A stretch of 64,000 bases of DNA, from assembly GCA_963969365.1 (NCBI GenBank), contig OZ017747.1, positions 2,604,001 through 2,668,000 of the forward strand, written 5' to 3'. Shown here piece after piece: positions 11,101-21,956 of this stretch; position 1 is the stretch's first letter; every line of letters starts with the position of its first letter. This DNA comes from Asterochloris sp. CNOR1 (lineage: Eukaryota; Chlorophyta; Trebouxiophyceae; Trebouxiales; Trebouxiaceae). The translations under genes were made by a program, and so were the position numbers. The notes under the pieces are model-generated. The model did not search any database. It was not told the DNA's origin and saw only the letters and a program-made list of their open reading frames with translations.

Positions 11101-14100
11101 TGTCCTGCACAGACGCTGGTCACAGCAGGTATCCTTCCAAGTTCAAGGTGTGTGTGTCCCCCCACAGGGGAGGGGGCTCACTGCAGAACCCGGCCCCCCT
11201 GCAGACCACCCTTCCAATGCCCCACAGCAAGTCTCCAGGCAATCAAGGCATCTGGGCAGAACATGTGGTTGCCATGTTTTGCAGCACAATGAATGGGCTG
11301 CACGGCCCTAGCTCATGCAGTCTGCACCGTGAGCTCCACCCCACACATGGAGATCCTGCTGCGGCAGACCATCTTCACAAGTCTGAACCCCAGCCACAGG
11401 CCTGGTCAATGTCTGATATGCTTGGCAGTGGATGGACTGCCCACCTGGAGCTCCTGCTGCTGACTCCTGGCAGCCTCAGCATCGGCACGTGCTGCCCCCA
11501 ACTCCTCAGCTGCCTTGACCCGCAGCTCATCCAGTTTGGCCTGCGCACTGGCCGCGCTGCTCTGCAGGGCCTGCACAGGCGCAGGCATGTCGAGCACCAT
11601 GCTACCAGACCACCAGTGGTCGTTGCTGGAAGAGGGGCCAAAATGGTAAAGCGCACAAGGCTTGCTGCCAGCCGCACATTCATCCAGCCCCATGAACACG
11701 TGCAGCCCCATGAAAGGTTGGCTGGCAGGTGCACCTGCCACGCCCTGTTGCAGGCAGATGAAAGGGGTATGGGACGGCAGCATACCTGCAGTGATTGAGT
11801 GGCAGCAGCAGCCCGCGTCTCAGCTGAACGGTGCTGCTCCTCGCTGCGGTCCAGGGCCCGCCGCAGCCGTTCCACATCGTGCTCAGCCTTGTGCAAACTC
11901 TTGCGTGTCCGCTCAGACTCTGCCTGCAGCAGCGTGGGCACTTCATGGGCTTGTTCTGAGGCCCGCTGCATGCAGGAATGCAGGCTGCTAGCTGCCCAGC
12001 AATGCCCTCCTGCACACGCATGCACCCCACCTTCCACCCCAGTCAAGCTCACAACAAGTGCAACAAGCAGACACAGTGACATATCACACAGTATGCAACA
12101 GCAAGGCGTGCTGGGAACCACGTAGTCCACACCCATTTGCCGAGCAGCTTGCCTGGTGAGCTAGGTGCATGGCCTCGGCTGCCTCAGCCTCTGCTGCCTG
12201 GCTGCGCAGAGCCTCCACCTCCCCCCGCGCAGCCTGCAGGGCAGCCCGGTCAGCTTCCCCGGTGTCCTGCGCTCGCTGCAGCTGAGCTTCGAGCTGGGCC
12301 ATCCGCCCTGCAGGCGGGGGGCACACACTGTGACTTGTCAGGTGCAGGTAGTGCTTCCTGACTTGACGGTCAACAGCCTCCTGAGCTACACAGATAGAGG
12401 GGGCTTCCAGCAGCAGGGTGTGACTTCTGAGCACGGCGGACTGGCACAGGGATGCACAACTCATGCAGCTTTGCTGTGACACTGCTCGAACAGCTGCAGC
12501 TGCATTGCCAGACAGCCAGCACAGTCCATCAGGTGCAGGCCAGATCAGAGGGACAGGTCAGGCAGCTTGCAGCAGACAGCACTGGTGCCGCCGCACCTTG
12601 GGCAATGGAGGCCTCTCTCTCCCGGCTGTGCAGGTCAATCCCCAGCTTGCTGTTACGCTCGCTCAGCTTTGACACCAGCGCCTCCAGCTCGCTGTGTGCC
12701 TGAGACAGTTTCTGGCGGGCCGCCGTCTCACTCTCCAGCCTGCAGGGCGCACAAGCACGTCCAGCACTCTACAAGGCCTAGCATTGCATTGCAGACGTGC
12801 CTCTCGTGTCCCCTAAGCTGTCCAAACCATCACACAGGGGCCGACCCTGCTGCTGTGGAAGAACTGCCTCTGGAGCACAGGGACCAGCATTCTGGCCGCA
12901 GGGAGCCCACATGTGGTGCTGCCCTCCCTGGCACCTGCTGTCCCAGTGGAAGAGCTGGTGCTGGTCCTTGCTGAGGCACTGTGCAGACTTTCTGGTTCAC
13001 AGCATGTCCCATGCCGCACCACTTTTCAAGTTGCTGAACTGTTGCAGGACCTCTTCACACACATGCAGCAGCTGTCGACTATGCCCTTTTCTGGCCTGCT
13101 CTTGGCCGGGCACACCTTGGTGAACATTCTAGGTGATTACGAGGGGATGATGTTGATAGGGTGCAACTCAGCTTTTGATGTTACGATCCTGCCGCTGAGC
13201 TGGCGCAACGCCCGCGGCAGCACCCCTTCTATGCAATGCACATGATGGACCCTCCTGCTCTCTGTGCGTTTGAGCTGTCACACAGCAGGTGCCAGCATGA
13301 CCTACGTGGCAGCGCTGCCCTGGCCTTCCTGTTCCTGTTGCTGGGTTGGCGCTGGGTCCGCCAACACAGGCAGCGACAGCACCTCAGGGGTGACACGTGG
13401 AGTGACCTTACCCCTGATCTCTGTGCTGCTCATCTGCTGCACCGCTCATTGTTCAGAGAAAGGCATATTGCACAGTCAGTCCTCAGGAGCACTGCTGTGC
13501 CACCAGGTGGCATCTGCCAACCACCAGGCAGTGCGGCCTCCTGCCCCACCTGCTCTCTCCGCACCTCTGAAGGGTCGCGGTGATTGCCACACGGGCAGCG
13601 ACAGCACCAGCGCCTGATGCACAGGACAGCCCCACCTGTTCTCTGCGCTGCTGAGCTGGTGCCTGGCTTCGCTGTGCTGCCGCCGCTCGCCCTCCAGGTC
13701 GAGCGCCAGCTGTGCGGCGCGCCCCTGCTCTCCTATGGCGGCCTGCACCTTCTGCTTCAGGGCGGCCACCTGGGCCCGCATGCTGCGCAGCTCTGCCTCG
13801 GCTGTGCCCCGCAGGGTGTGCTCGTCCCGCAGCCTGCATGAATGCCCCAAAACACAATTGCATGGCTACTAGATGGTGCTGCAGTCCTGCCTCCAAGGGC
13901 CAGCTGCAGGCTGCTTGATGCTCAGTGCATCAGGTGCTGGATTGCTATGCCTAATGCTACATGAGCTGACAGTGATCTCGTGCAGTGCACAGTATACCTG
14001 CAGCCTGCATGCAGGTCAGCACACCTTGCTGGGTCCTGTTCAGTGGCGACAGGGGCTGACCGCATCCGAAGGCAGAGAGGCATTCAGCGTGCCTGCCAGG

Positions 14101-15948
14101 TTGGCACAGTCCCGACTTTGCAGCCCGTATGAGGCTGCCAGAATGGGGTCGTCAGGACAGGCGCTGCATTGGCAGAGCAGGGCAGGCACGCCAGTGCTGG
14201 AGTCTCCCACCAGAACGGGCAGAGGGCAGCAGCGGCGCTGCCACACCCCACCTGCGTTGCAGCTCCATGACGCGCTTGCTGTGGGCCCCCTCTATCTGCT
14301 CACGAGCCGCAGTCTCCTGCGCCAGGCGCTCGCGGACGTCCATCTGCGCCGCACGAGGCTGGCAGGGTCAACGGAGTGAAAAGTGCTGGCAGGCCTTTCA
14401 GCACTGCTGTGCTTCAGCCAAGCAGGTTGGCAAACATGTCTGCAGGGACCCCAAACCCCCGTCCCCACCGGTTGGCTGCAGCTATGATGGTGGGCATAGC
14501 TTGCTTCAAACATGGCTTCATCTGTAAGAAGGCAGTTCAGCAACCCACCCCGCGCTCCTGCTCGTGCCTGAGCTCTGCAGTGTGGGCAGCCAGGTCTGCA
14601 CGCATGGCCTCCATGTCCTGCACCAGGGCAGTCAGGAGCAGAGGTCAATGCTTCTGCTGGGCACAGCAGGCGGCGTCGCAGGTGTGTGGTCAGATGTTCA
14701 GGTACACGCACAGGTGGCCCTGGGCAGCCAGTCGTGTGTGGGTGGCCGCCCTTGAGCCAACATGGATGGTGCTGCGGCTGCAAGCCACAAAGCAGGGCCC
14801 CACCTTGGTGCTGGCCTGGCGCATGCGGGTGAGCTCCATGGCGAGGGCAGCGTTGGCACTACGCAGGTCCTGCAGAAGGCAGCAGGCAGCAGCCAGCTTA
14901 AGGCACACGTACACAGAGGTAGGCCCCTTGGCCACAGGGCTGCCCTCAAGCAACCTGCACTACACACCTTTGGCACCAGTCGTTATCAGCTGTGCTGGTG
15001 GGGGCTGCCCATCCCCAGAGGTTGCTGAATTGAGATCGATGCAGGGGCTGACACCAGCCGAGCAAGGTATGCTTGGGAATGGGATGCCTGCCACGGGAGA
15101 CAGTGCAGCAGAGAGTTGGGTGCAGCATGCACTGTCACAGGCAAGTCTCCCCGCACCCAGGTGCAAACAGAGCATTGACACCGGGACTGCACATGAGCTG
15201 CGCTGCAAGTGCCTGGCTGCTGCTAGAGGCTACAGCAGCTTGCAGCCCTGCCTTGATGGCTGCCTTGTTGAGACTGATAAGCTGGTCATCGCGTTCCCGG
15301 TCCACTGCCCGACCACCCCCCGTCATGAGGAAGTTTCGCGGATTTGGGATAGTGCCCATGCAAGAGGTGCCGCCAGAATGAGGCCTGCGCTTTTTGTGTA
15401 TGTACCCTGCAACAAAAGCGCTCATGGCAGAAGGCTGGAAAGGCTGCTGGCGGGCCAAGACTGCAGACCATGCTGAAATACCGAATTCTTCAACTTCATG
15501 AACCGTTGCAGGGTGCCCTGCAGGGGGGACTCACGCTTCATGCGGACTTTGGTGGGCTGCTCCAACTCATAGCTTGTCTGGGTGGGCACCACAATCAGAC
15601 ACGGGCTGGTGTCTCCGCCTGCAGCAGCTCTGTGGCTCATTTCTTGCCCTCAGGTACCGTGTAGGGTGGCTGAGGCTGTTAGCAGAGGGCTGTGCCTAGC
15701 TGCGGGACATTAACATGCTAATTCCAGCAGGTGGCACGGATGGAAAAGAGCAGCGCAGCAGCGCCTGCATCTGGATGAGCACGAACCAGAGAGACAGCCC
15801 GAAGCAATTGCAGATAAAATTGCCGCGAGCCGAGATGACTGACTTGACCTGAATTTTGAGCTCTCAAGCTGCTTCGGTAAGGTGCTTTGTCAGCCACAGA
15901 TCCTCCAAAAGGTTTAAAAGAGGAGAAGCTCGCACGCCAGATCTGCAC
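8145..15948 (-). CDS. Long coiled-coil protein, function unknown
   Basis: At least 16 small exons on the minus strand encode almost continuous heptad-rich helix. Likely exons lie near 15849-15948, 15535-15640, 15252-15406, 14810-14874, 14556-14636, 14252-14360, 13636-13834, 12596-12738, 12150-12308, 11788-11940, 11440-11570, 10878-11007, 10254-10373, 9680-9820, 9068-9240, 8672-8812 and 8145-8365. Examples are LRDTVRAAEAQAQ, RRALDRSEEQHRSAETRAAA and ELRSMRAQVAALKQKVQAAI. The N-terminal part (VRMKR joined to YIHKKRRPHSGG, then DRERDDQLISLNKAAIK) is basic and not coiled. The first exon at 15948 is tentative: it joins in phase to 15640 but through a poor acceptor; otherwise the start is the ATG at 15640. 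I do not recognise the family. A centrosomal, cytoskeletal or Golgi tether would fit, but that is a guess. It is convergent with VPS13, with 166 bp between stops. Confidence 0.6.
8879..9065. repeat. Tandem duplication, about 95-bp unit, two copies in an intron
   Basis: GCAGGGACTCCCTTGTAAGC (8879) and GCAGGGACCGCCCTTGTAAG (8974) start two units. Both contain CTCTGC(T/A)TACCACC, a GAAACACAAC/GATACAACAC variant and GTGCATGCACCACCAA. The pair lies in an intron of the coiled-coil gene, and the divergence is modest. Confidence 0.8.
13345..13690. repeat. Duplicated exon-flank segment in the coiled-coil gene
   Basis: CAGCGACAGCACC occurs at 13371 and 13596. Each is followed at similar distance by CCTG..TCTCTGYGCTGCTSA and a further weak match into exon 13636-13834. 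The period is about 225 bp. The upstream copy is intronic and decayed. Confidence 0.5.
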
Positions 15949-16242
15949 TTTGTGCTGGTGAGTTCACTGCCTTGGTGTCGAGCATTGGAGCTGCTGGCAA
16001 TGCCCTGAGAGGTCCCAGGGGAAGTGCCTGACCCTCATTGGCTGGCTGGTGTGCCATGCAGGGCGCATCACCCTCCGTTTGACATAGCGCGCCTCAGGTG
16101 CGCTCTGTTGCTGACACCAGAAGGTGTGCTGCAGGCCTGCTTGGCCACACACCAAGCTTGGACGCTGCTTCTGCAGGGCCAATCTCATAGGGCACTGCCT
16201 TGCTGCAAGTCCCCTTAGCCTCCGGGGAGGACTGCAGTTGTT
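15949..16242. promoter_or_regulatory. Divergent promoter between the coiled-coil gene and the E2 gene
   Basis: The 294 bp between the two predicted start codons must hold both promoters. No clear TATA box or repeated motif was seen. Confidence 0.35.
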
Positions 16243-17339
<1,097 letters not shown>

Positions 17340-17652
17340 AATACACAGCCCACAGCAGAGTGACGCGCTGGGAACTTCTGCCGCAAGCGTTCAGGCTCAG
17401 CAGTGCAGCTGCTGCCCTTGTCTTGATTATTGGTCTGACCCTTGGCCCGCTTTTGCACATGATATGCCATCATTGAACGCGTAAGCACTCTTTCTGACGC
17501 CAAGCACTGACATTTCATAGACCATTAATCCGGCCTGGTGGTGCACTCAAGCTGCATGCATTTACGGAAAGGATCCCTGGTCTATGTGGGGAAAGGCAAG
17601 CAGCTAAACTAGCTGTACAGCATGGGTCAAGTAAAGCATGCCCTTAAAACGT
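17340..17652. other. Short convergent intergenic gap
   Basis: This 313-bp stretch lies between the stops of the E2 gene and RPB4 and must hold both 3' ends. No TGTAA was found close to either stop, and nothing else was seen. Confidence 0.5.
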
Positions 17653-18301
17653 TCAACCTGACAGATTGTGCTCCAGCACTCGTTCCACAGCATCTGTCAC
17701 CTCCTCATTTGCCAGCCTCTGCAAGGGCAGCGCAACCTGACGCAGGGTGTAGCAGCGAAGCAGCTCAGGCATACTTACAGATGGAAGCATGACTCACGTC
17801 CAGACTAGGCAGTAGCGCCTTTGCCTCCTCAGCTGAGTGGGGATTGAGGTTGCTGACGCAGGCGCGCTCAAAATCATTCAAAGGTGTGGCTTGCAGGGCC
17901 CTGCAGGGAAGGCAGACGTGCTTGCTTGCAACTGTGACCTGCAGAATGCTAGGCAGAGATTGGGCACTGCAGATTCTCACCCTTGCAGGGCAGTGGCATT
18001 GGCAGCATTGCCCTGCACATTGAACTGCTTCAAGTAATCCCAGGTCTTCCTCACACGCTCTGGGGCATTGACAACATCCATGTTTCTGGCCTGGAACACC
18101 TGACTCAAGATATTCAGAGCGGCTGTGTTGCTGAAGGGCTCTGCCTCTGAGAAGACTGTACTGTGGAGTTGAGGGGTCAGGGCCAGGCATAGGTCCTCAA
18201 ATATAATGGCAAAGCTGCAAATGCAGGAGACATTGCTCACTTAGGCCAAGCTTTCCCTCGACAATGTTTTCCTCCTCTTCAGCTGGCTCTCCAGAGGCCA
18301 T
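17653..18301 (-). CDS. RPB4: RNA polymerase II subunit RPB4
   Basis: RPB4 forms the detachable stalk of RNA polymerase II with RPB7. Exons 18241-18301, 17981-18155, 17798-17900 and 17653-17718 close in phase to 134 residues, the usual size. An acidic N-terminus (MASGEPAEEEENIVEGKLGL) leads to NILSQVFQARNMDVVNAPER, KTWDYLKQFN, then LNDFERACVSNLNPHSAEEA, KALLPSLD and RLANEEVTDAVERVLEHNL. The order matches RPB4: the YVKxF helix, the EFExxxLxNLxPxxxEEAxxLxPSL signature and a short final helix. RPC9 of polymerase III is less likely because the AEEAKALLPSL block and the acidic N-terminus fit RPB4. The gene starts 135 bp from the divergent bL36 gene. Confidence 0.85.
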
Positions 18302-18436
18302 ATCTACAGACTAGGCTTGGCCCAGAAGGAATGGGAATGTTTTGTTCTATCAATGTGACACTCGAGTGTCCTCCCAAGAATCAGACAATTGTTCAGCAAG
18401 GAGCCTGCAGGGCTTTGAGTACGTCAGCTGCCCACA
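18302..18436. promoter_or_regulatory. Divergent promoter RPB4 / bL36
   Basis: Only 135 bp separate the ATGs of RPB4 (minus) and bL36 (plus), so the two genes must share a promoter region. AT-rich words such as AATGTTTTGTTC occur, but there is no clear TATA box. Confidence 0.5.
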
Positions 18437-18835
18437 ATGAGGGTCAGATCAGCTGTTCGCAAGTTATGCGAAGCCTGCAAGTAAGCAGACTGCTCATAGA
18501 TGTGTAGGTCACGTCTGCTGCATAGCAGTTGGCCATCCAGGAGCTTTCATGCTGTGCTCTGCAGGATAGTTAAGCGCAGAGGAAAGGTGTATGTCATCTG
18601 CAAAAGCTCTGGCAAGGTGAACGACTGCCATCTTATGTCGCTGCCATCATCCCGTGCATCCTGCAGCGGTGCACACCCCACTGGAGATACACGAATGGTG
18701 TTCTGCTGCATGCAGCACAAACAGAGACAAGGATTCCACACGCAAACTGCAGCCCAGACAGAGCAGGCAATGCAGCAGCAGAGGCATGCACAACAACAGC
18801 GCACTGGTGTGCTCAGCGACAACATGGTCAGGTGA
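18437..18835 (+). CDS. RPL36: Ribosomal protein bL36, nuclear gene (probably mitochondrial)
   Basis: bL36 is the smallest bacterial-type large-subunit protein and folds around one zinc. Exons 18437-18480, 18565-18616 and 18716-18835 close in phase to 71 residues. MRVRSAVRKLCEACK is followed by IVKRRGKVYVICKSSGK and HKQRQG, the whole bL36 core with the CxxC...C...H zinc ligands. A 33-residue Gln-rich tail (containing QAMQQQRHAQQQR) follows the normal end HKQRQG. Plastid bL36 is usually plastid-encoded, so this nuclear copy is probably mitochondrial, but no N-terminal presequence is visible and the address is inferred. The first and second exons are too short to show as a long open frame. Confidence 0.85.
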
Positions 18836-19378
18836 GCTCTTTGCTTGGTCATCTTGCTTGCCGTCAGATATCAGCTACAATTCTTCATTGCCTCTTCCGG
18901 GTGAATGACCAGCATTCAGTTGCATTTGCCACATTAGGCATCGCCTCACTGCTTTGATACAGTGTCCATGCTTGCAGAGCACAAGCGCCTCAACAGCACA
19001 CCTCAAGCCTGGGCGAAATGCTTTGGCGGCAGAAGGGATTTTGATAAGAATGGAATGTCGGAGTTGGGTTCACCACTGCTTGTCAAAGCATTGGCATGTC
19101 AAGACATACTCATCAATTCATCATATGATTGGCAGCCATGCTGTGCATGAATGCTTTCAGCACAGACATCCAGCAACTGCAAAGTTGCCCTGCACAGCAC
19201 AGCGGCCGGCAGGTCCTGTGTTCGTCATGCCTCTCAAGCTTGAGCAGCCTGAGCCATGGTAAGTGCCACCCAATCTGTTCACCACATGAATCGACTGAGT
19301 CGTGAGCTGCAACTCCACTGTGCTATTTGCCATTCTCCAGTTGCAAAAGTGCCAGTGCCGCTGCTGCACCACCAGCTG
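18836..19378. other. Convergent intergenic gap
   Basis: 543 bp between the bL36 stop and the DPM3 stop. I found no frame, repeat or RNA with support here; it should contain both 3' untranslated regions. Confidence 0.5.
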
Positions 19379-19794
19379 TCACAAGATTACCAAGCCTTTA
19401 GCTTTCAAGTCTGCCCTGGCTTCCATGATGTCCTGCACGGCATGTGGCTGTCGCGTCAGGCACCTGCTGCACACACAGGCAATGCTGCAGCACAGAACAA
19501 TACCTGTTGCAGGAGCTTTGCTTCAGCAGGCACAGTCCTGAATGTGAGCACCCCATGAACCAGGCTTGCCAGGCAGTAGAGGGCAAATGCCAGCACCATC
19601 AGCACTGGTGCCTGCAGGTCATAGGCATACATTAGCAGCATCCATTCCTCTGAGAGGATGCTGTGCAGCTCCAAGGGGGTGCATCTCACCAGTAAGATCT
19701 TGTTGAACACATCGCCCTCAACATATTGCAGAAGGGCCACCCACACTGCAAAAGCTATGAGTGCTGCAACGAGCGCTCGTGATCCACGAGACAT
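19379..19794 (-). CDS. DPM3: Dolichol-phosphate mannosyltransferase subunit 3 (DPM3)
   Basis: DPM3 anchors and stabilises the catalytic DPM1 at the ER membrane, where dolichol-phosphate mannose is made for N-glycans and GPI anchors. Two exons (19504-19794 and 19379-19432) give 114 residues. There are two hydrophobic helices (ALVAALIAFAVWVALLQY and APVLMVLAFALYCLASLVHG), then LTFRTVPAEAKLLQQ and the family signature DIMEARADLKAKGL near the C-terminus. Length and order match DPM3, with a longer lumenal loop (about residues 26-58) than in animals. The start at MSRGSR places the first helix directly after a short basic end. Confidence 0.85.
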
Positions 19795-20051
19795 GTTTGT
19801 TGCAGGTGGGTCAAACCTTTTACAGCTGTTGACCACGCAGTGATCTCCTGTGCCGAGGGAGGCAAGATGTTGTGGGCTGGGTATCAAAAGATATATAGTA
19901 GCCCACATATGTCTGCCCAGGGCTTGACTGCACATGCCAGGCTGCACACTGACCAGCACAGCATTGGCCGAAGAACAATAGCCCTGCCACTGCACAAAAC
20001 TTCAAAGTGAACTGAACAATAGATGTCCAAGCGCAGCAATTTTCAGGGGCC

Positions 20052-20689
20052 CGGACAGAGCAGGTTGATGGCTGTGGCAATGCCCACAGCAGAGAAGTGC
20101 CTCAGGCAGTCCAGCAGGGGCAGCAACACCACACATTGGGTCACCTGGTCCAGGAAGATAGGTCACGATATCTTTGTCAGTGATCCAGACTGCATCACAT
20201 CCTGCTAGAGGCGCCACAAAGTCACAGCTGCCACACCATAGGAGCTGATGGCAGCCTGTCTGCCCAAGCAGTGCCAATCATGCAGAGGCCGCACTCTTTG
20301 AAGTAGCACTCAACTGAAGGAATGGCTTTCAATCTGGGTCCCTCAATCTCCGCGTTGACCCTATGGTTGGTCCCCAGCAACAAATAGTACTGTGCATTCT
20401 GTTCTAACGGGATGTGTCAAGGCCAACCACAGTTGTCTGGAGCCAACACCGTTTGCATATGTCCGCTCAATTGAAGTGCATGCAAATTCATGAAAACAGC
20501 TGCAAGGCATCATTGACCTGCTGCAAGCACATCTGGGATGACAGTCTCAATGACTACAGAAAGTTCCTCCTCTGAACTGGTTGCTGACTGATCGGGTTGC
20601 GGAAAGGCACAGGACACCTTGCTGAGACAGGTCAGGATTCTGCTGGATACTCGTCTCTGGCAGTGTTCACTGCAGTAAGCGGGCAGCAT
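20052..20689 (-). other. Unassigned coding-like sequence between the NOS-globin gene and DPM3
   Basis: Several minus-strand stretches have gene-like codon use. One begins MLPAYC at 20689 and includes SATSSEEELSVVIETVIPDV. A second near 20290-20400 reads YYLLLGTNHRVNAEIEGP and RLKAIPSVECYFKECG. A third ends in TQCVVLLPLLDCLRHFSAVG, IATAINLLCPGP and a stop at 20052. The last two can be joined in phase (donor ATG|GTGTGG near 20245, acceptor near 20147). I could not make the first join, do not recognise a family, and cannot exclude that these are 3' exons of the NOS-globin gene or the start of a small membrane-protein gene. Confidence 0.25.
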
Positions 20690-20715
20690 CAGTGTGACGC
20701 ATTGTCATTTGAGCA

Positions 20716-21956
20716 TCAGAGGCTAGGCATCAACCTGTCTCCACATGCAGTGTTTTGGCAAAGAGAGCTTCCAAGACATCCAGAAAACTTGCCTATCAAA
20801 GAAAATACTGCAAGCCATGCCTCCCGCTCATCGAGGGACCACCGCTTGCCCATGACCTGCTCAAGAGTTCTAAGCAGGCAGGCGCCCAGCACCTGCATGC
20901 ACGCACGGTCAGAGGTCAGCATCAGCTCTCATGCTGCTTGCAACCACCTACCCAATTGAGGCACGCAACCCATCTGAAGCACTGTGAGTGGTGCACAGTG
21001 CAGCCAGTGACATGCAAGGCTGACATCCTTGGGGTTTTGAGGACATCAAGAGGCACTGGCAGCTGGCCAGATTTGCCTCAGCACAGATACAGATTGCATG
21101 CAAAAATTGTACGTGCCAGCTTTGCTGTCACTGTCGGGGATTGCACATCTTTCGCTGGTGCTTTGTCCATGCAAACGAAAGGAACCCACCATCAGGCTCC
21201 TAAGCAACATTCAGCAGCAATGTGGAGTTTTACAGCCATAGCGCACAGCTGCGGTTCCTGATGGCTCAACTTGTTTAGAGAAGTTTTAGAAAGCAAAGCC
21301 ACCCACCTCATACTCCTCCAACTTGACTCCATAGCCAATGTGGCGGCTGGCGAGGTCCTTCAGCTGGGGCACAAGCTTATCCAAGTCATGGAGCATGGCA
21401 ATGACATGGCCCAGCATCTGCATGACCTTCTTGGCATGTTTGCGGAGTTCCTGCAGGGCAGTGTCACAATCAGGGAAGGTGCAGGGTGCAGGGGCTGCCA
21501 GGCAGGGGCCAAAAGCAGACAGGCAGGCATTCCTCACTCACGCTGCTGCACCAGCAGGGAGATACATGGGATGCCATGCAGGAGCGCACAGCATGCGGAT
21601 GAGCACAGTTCATTGCCAAGGAGGTGCAGGCGCTCACTGAATCGACTGGCCGCCCAGTGCTGTCCTTGAAGGGGAACAGCTTGAGCAGGCCAGGCTTCAT
21701 GTCAAAGAGGTGGTGAAACAACACTACCCCTGCAGCATGGTAGGGCACAGACTCAGGCCTGGTCCGGCCTGGTCTGCAGCATGGCATGGCAGGTGCTGGA
21801 GATTGTTCTGCTTTTTTGGTGACATATGTTGTGCTGCCACTGACAACCTGCACCATACTTCCCGAGAAGCACACCGCACAAGTCTGTCTGCTTGCAGCTG
21901 AGGATGCCGTGCATGTCTGTAGGAGGCTCACCATGATCTTCAAGCTGACGCTGCAG
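20716..21956 (-). other. C-terminal globin domain of the NOS fusion
   Basis: Exons 21932-21950 (or from 21956), 21638-21729, 21307-21450 and 20716-20892 give a complete globin fold. RQLEDHGVVLFHHLFDMKPG and LLKLFPFKD cover helices A-C. ELRKHAKKVMQMLGHVIAML is helix E with His in the distal E7 position. DLASRHIGYGVKLEEYE has the proximal F8 His. VLGACLLRTLEQVMGKRWSL and DEREAWLAVFSLIG are helices G-H. It resembles single-domain haem globins of the neuroglobin, plant haemoglobin and flavohaemoglobin class, not truncated globins. The stop at 20716 assumes the last exon is not spliced at 20793. Confidence 0.8.

Noticed and set aside
14376-15476. 366-codon plus-strand open frame
   Set aside because: It lies antisense to the coiled-coil gene, has no recognisable domain and odd composition. 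The minus-strand exons explain the open reading.
20597-21261. Plus-strand open frames opposite the globin exons
   Set aside because: The minus strand encodes a complete, phase-consistent globin here; the plus frames have no recognisable content.
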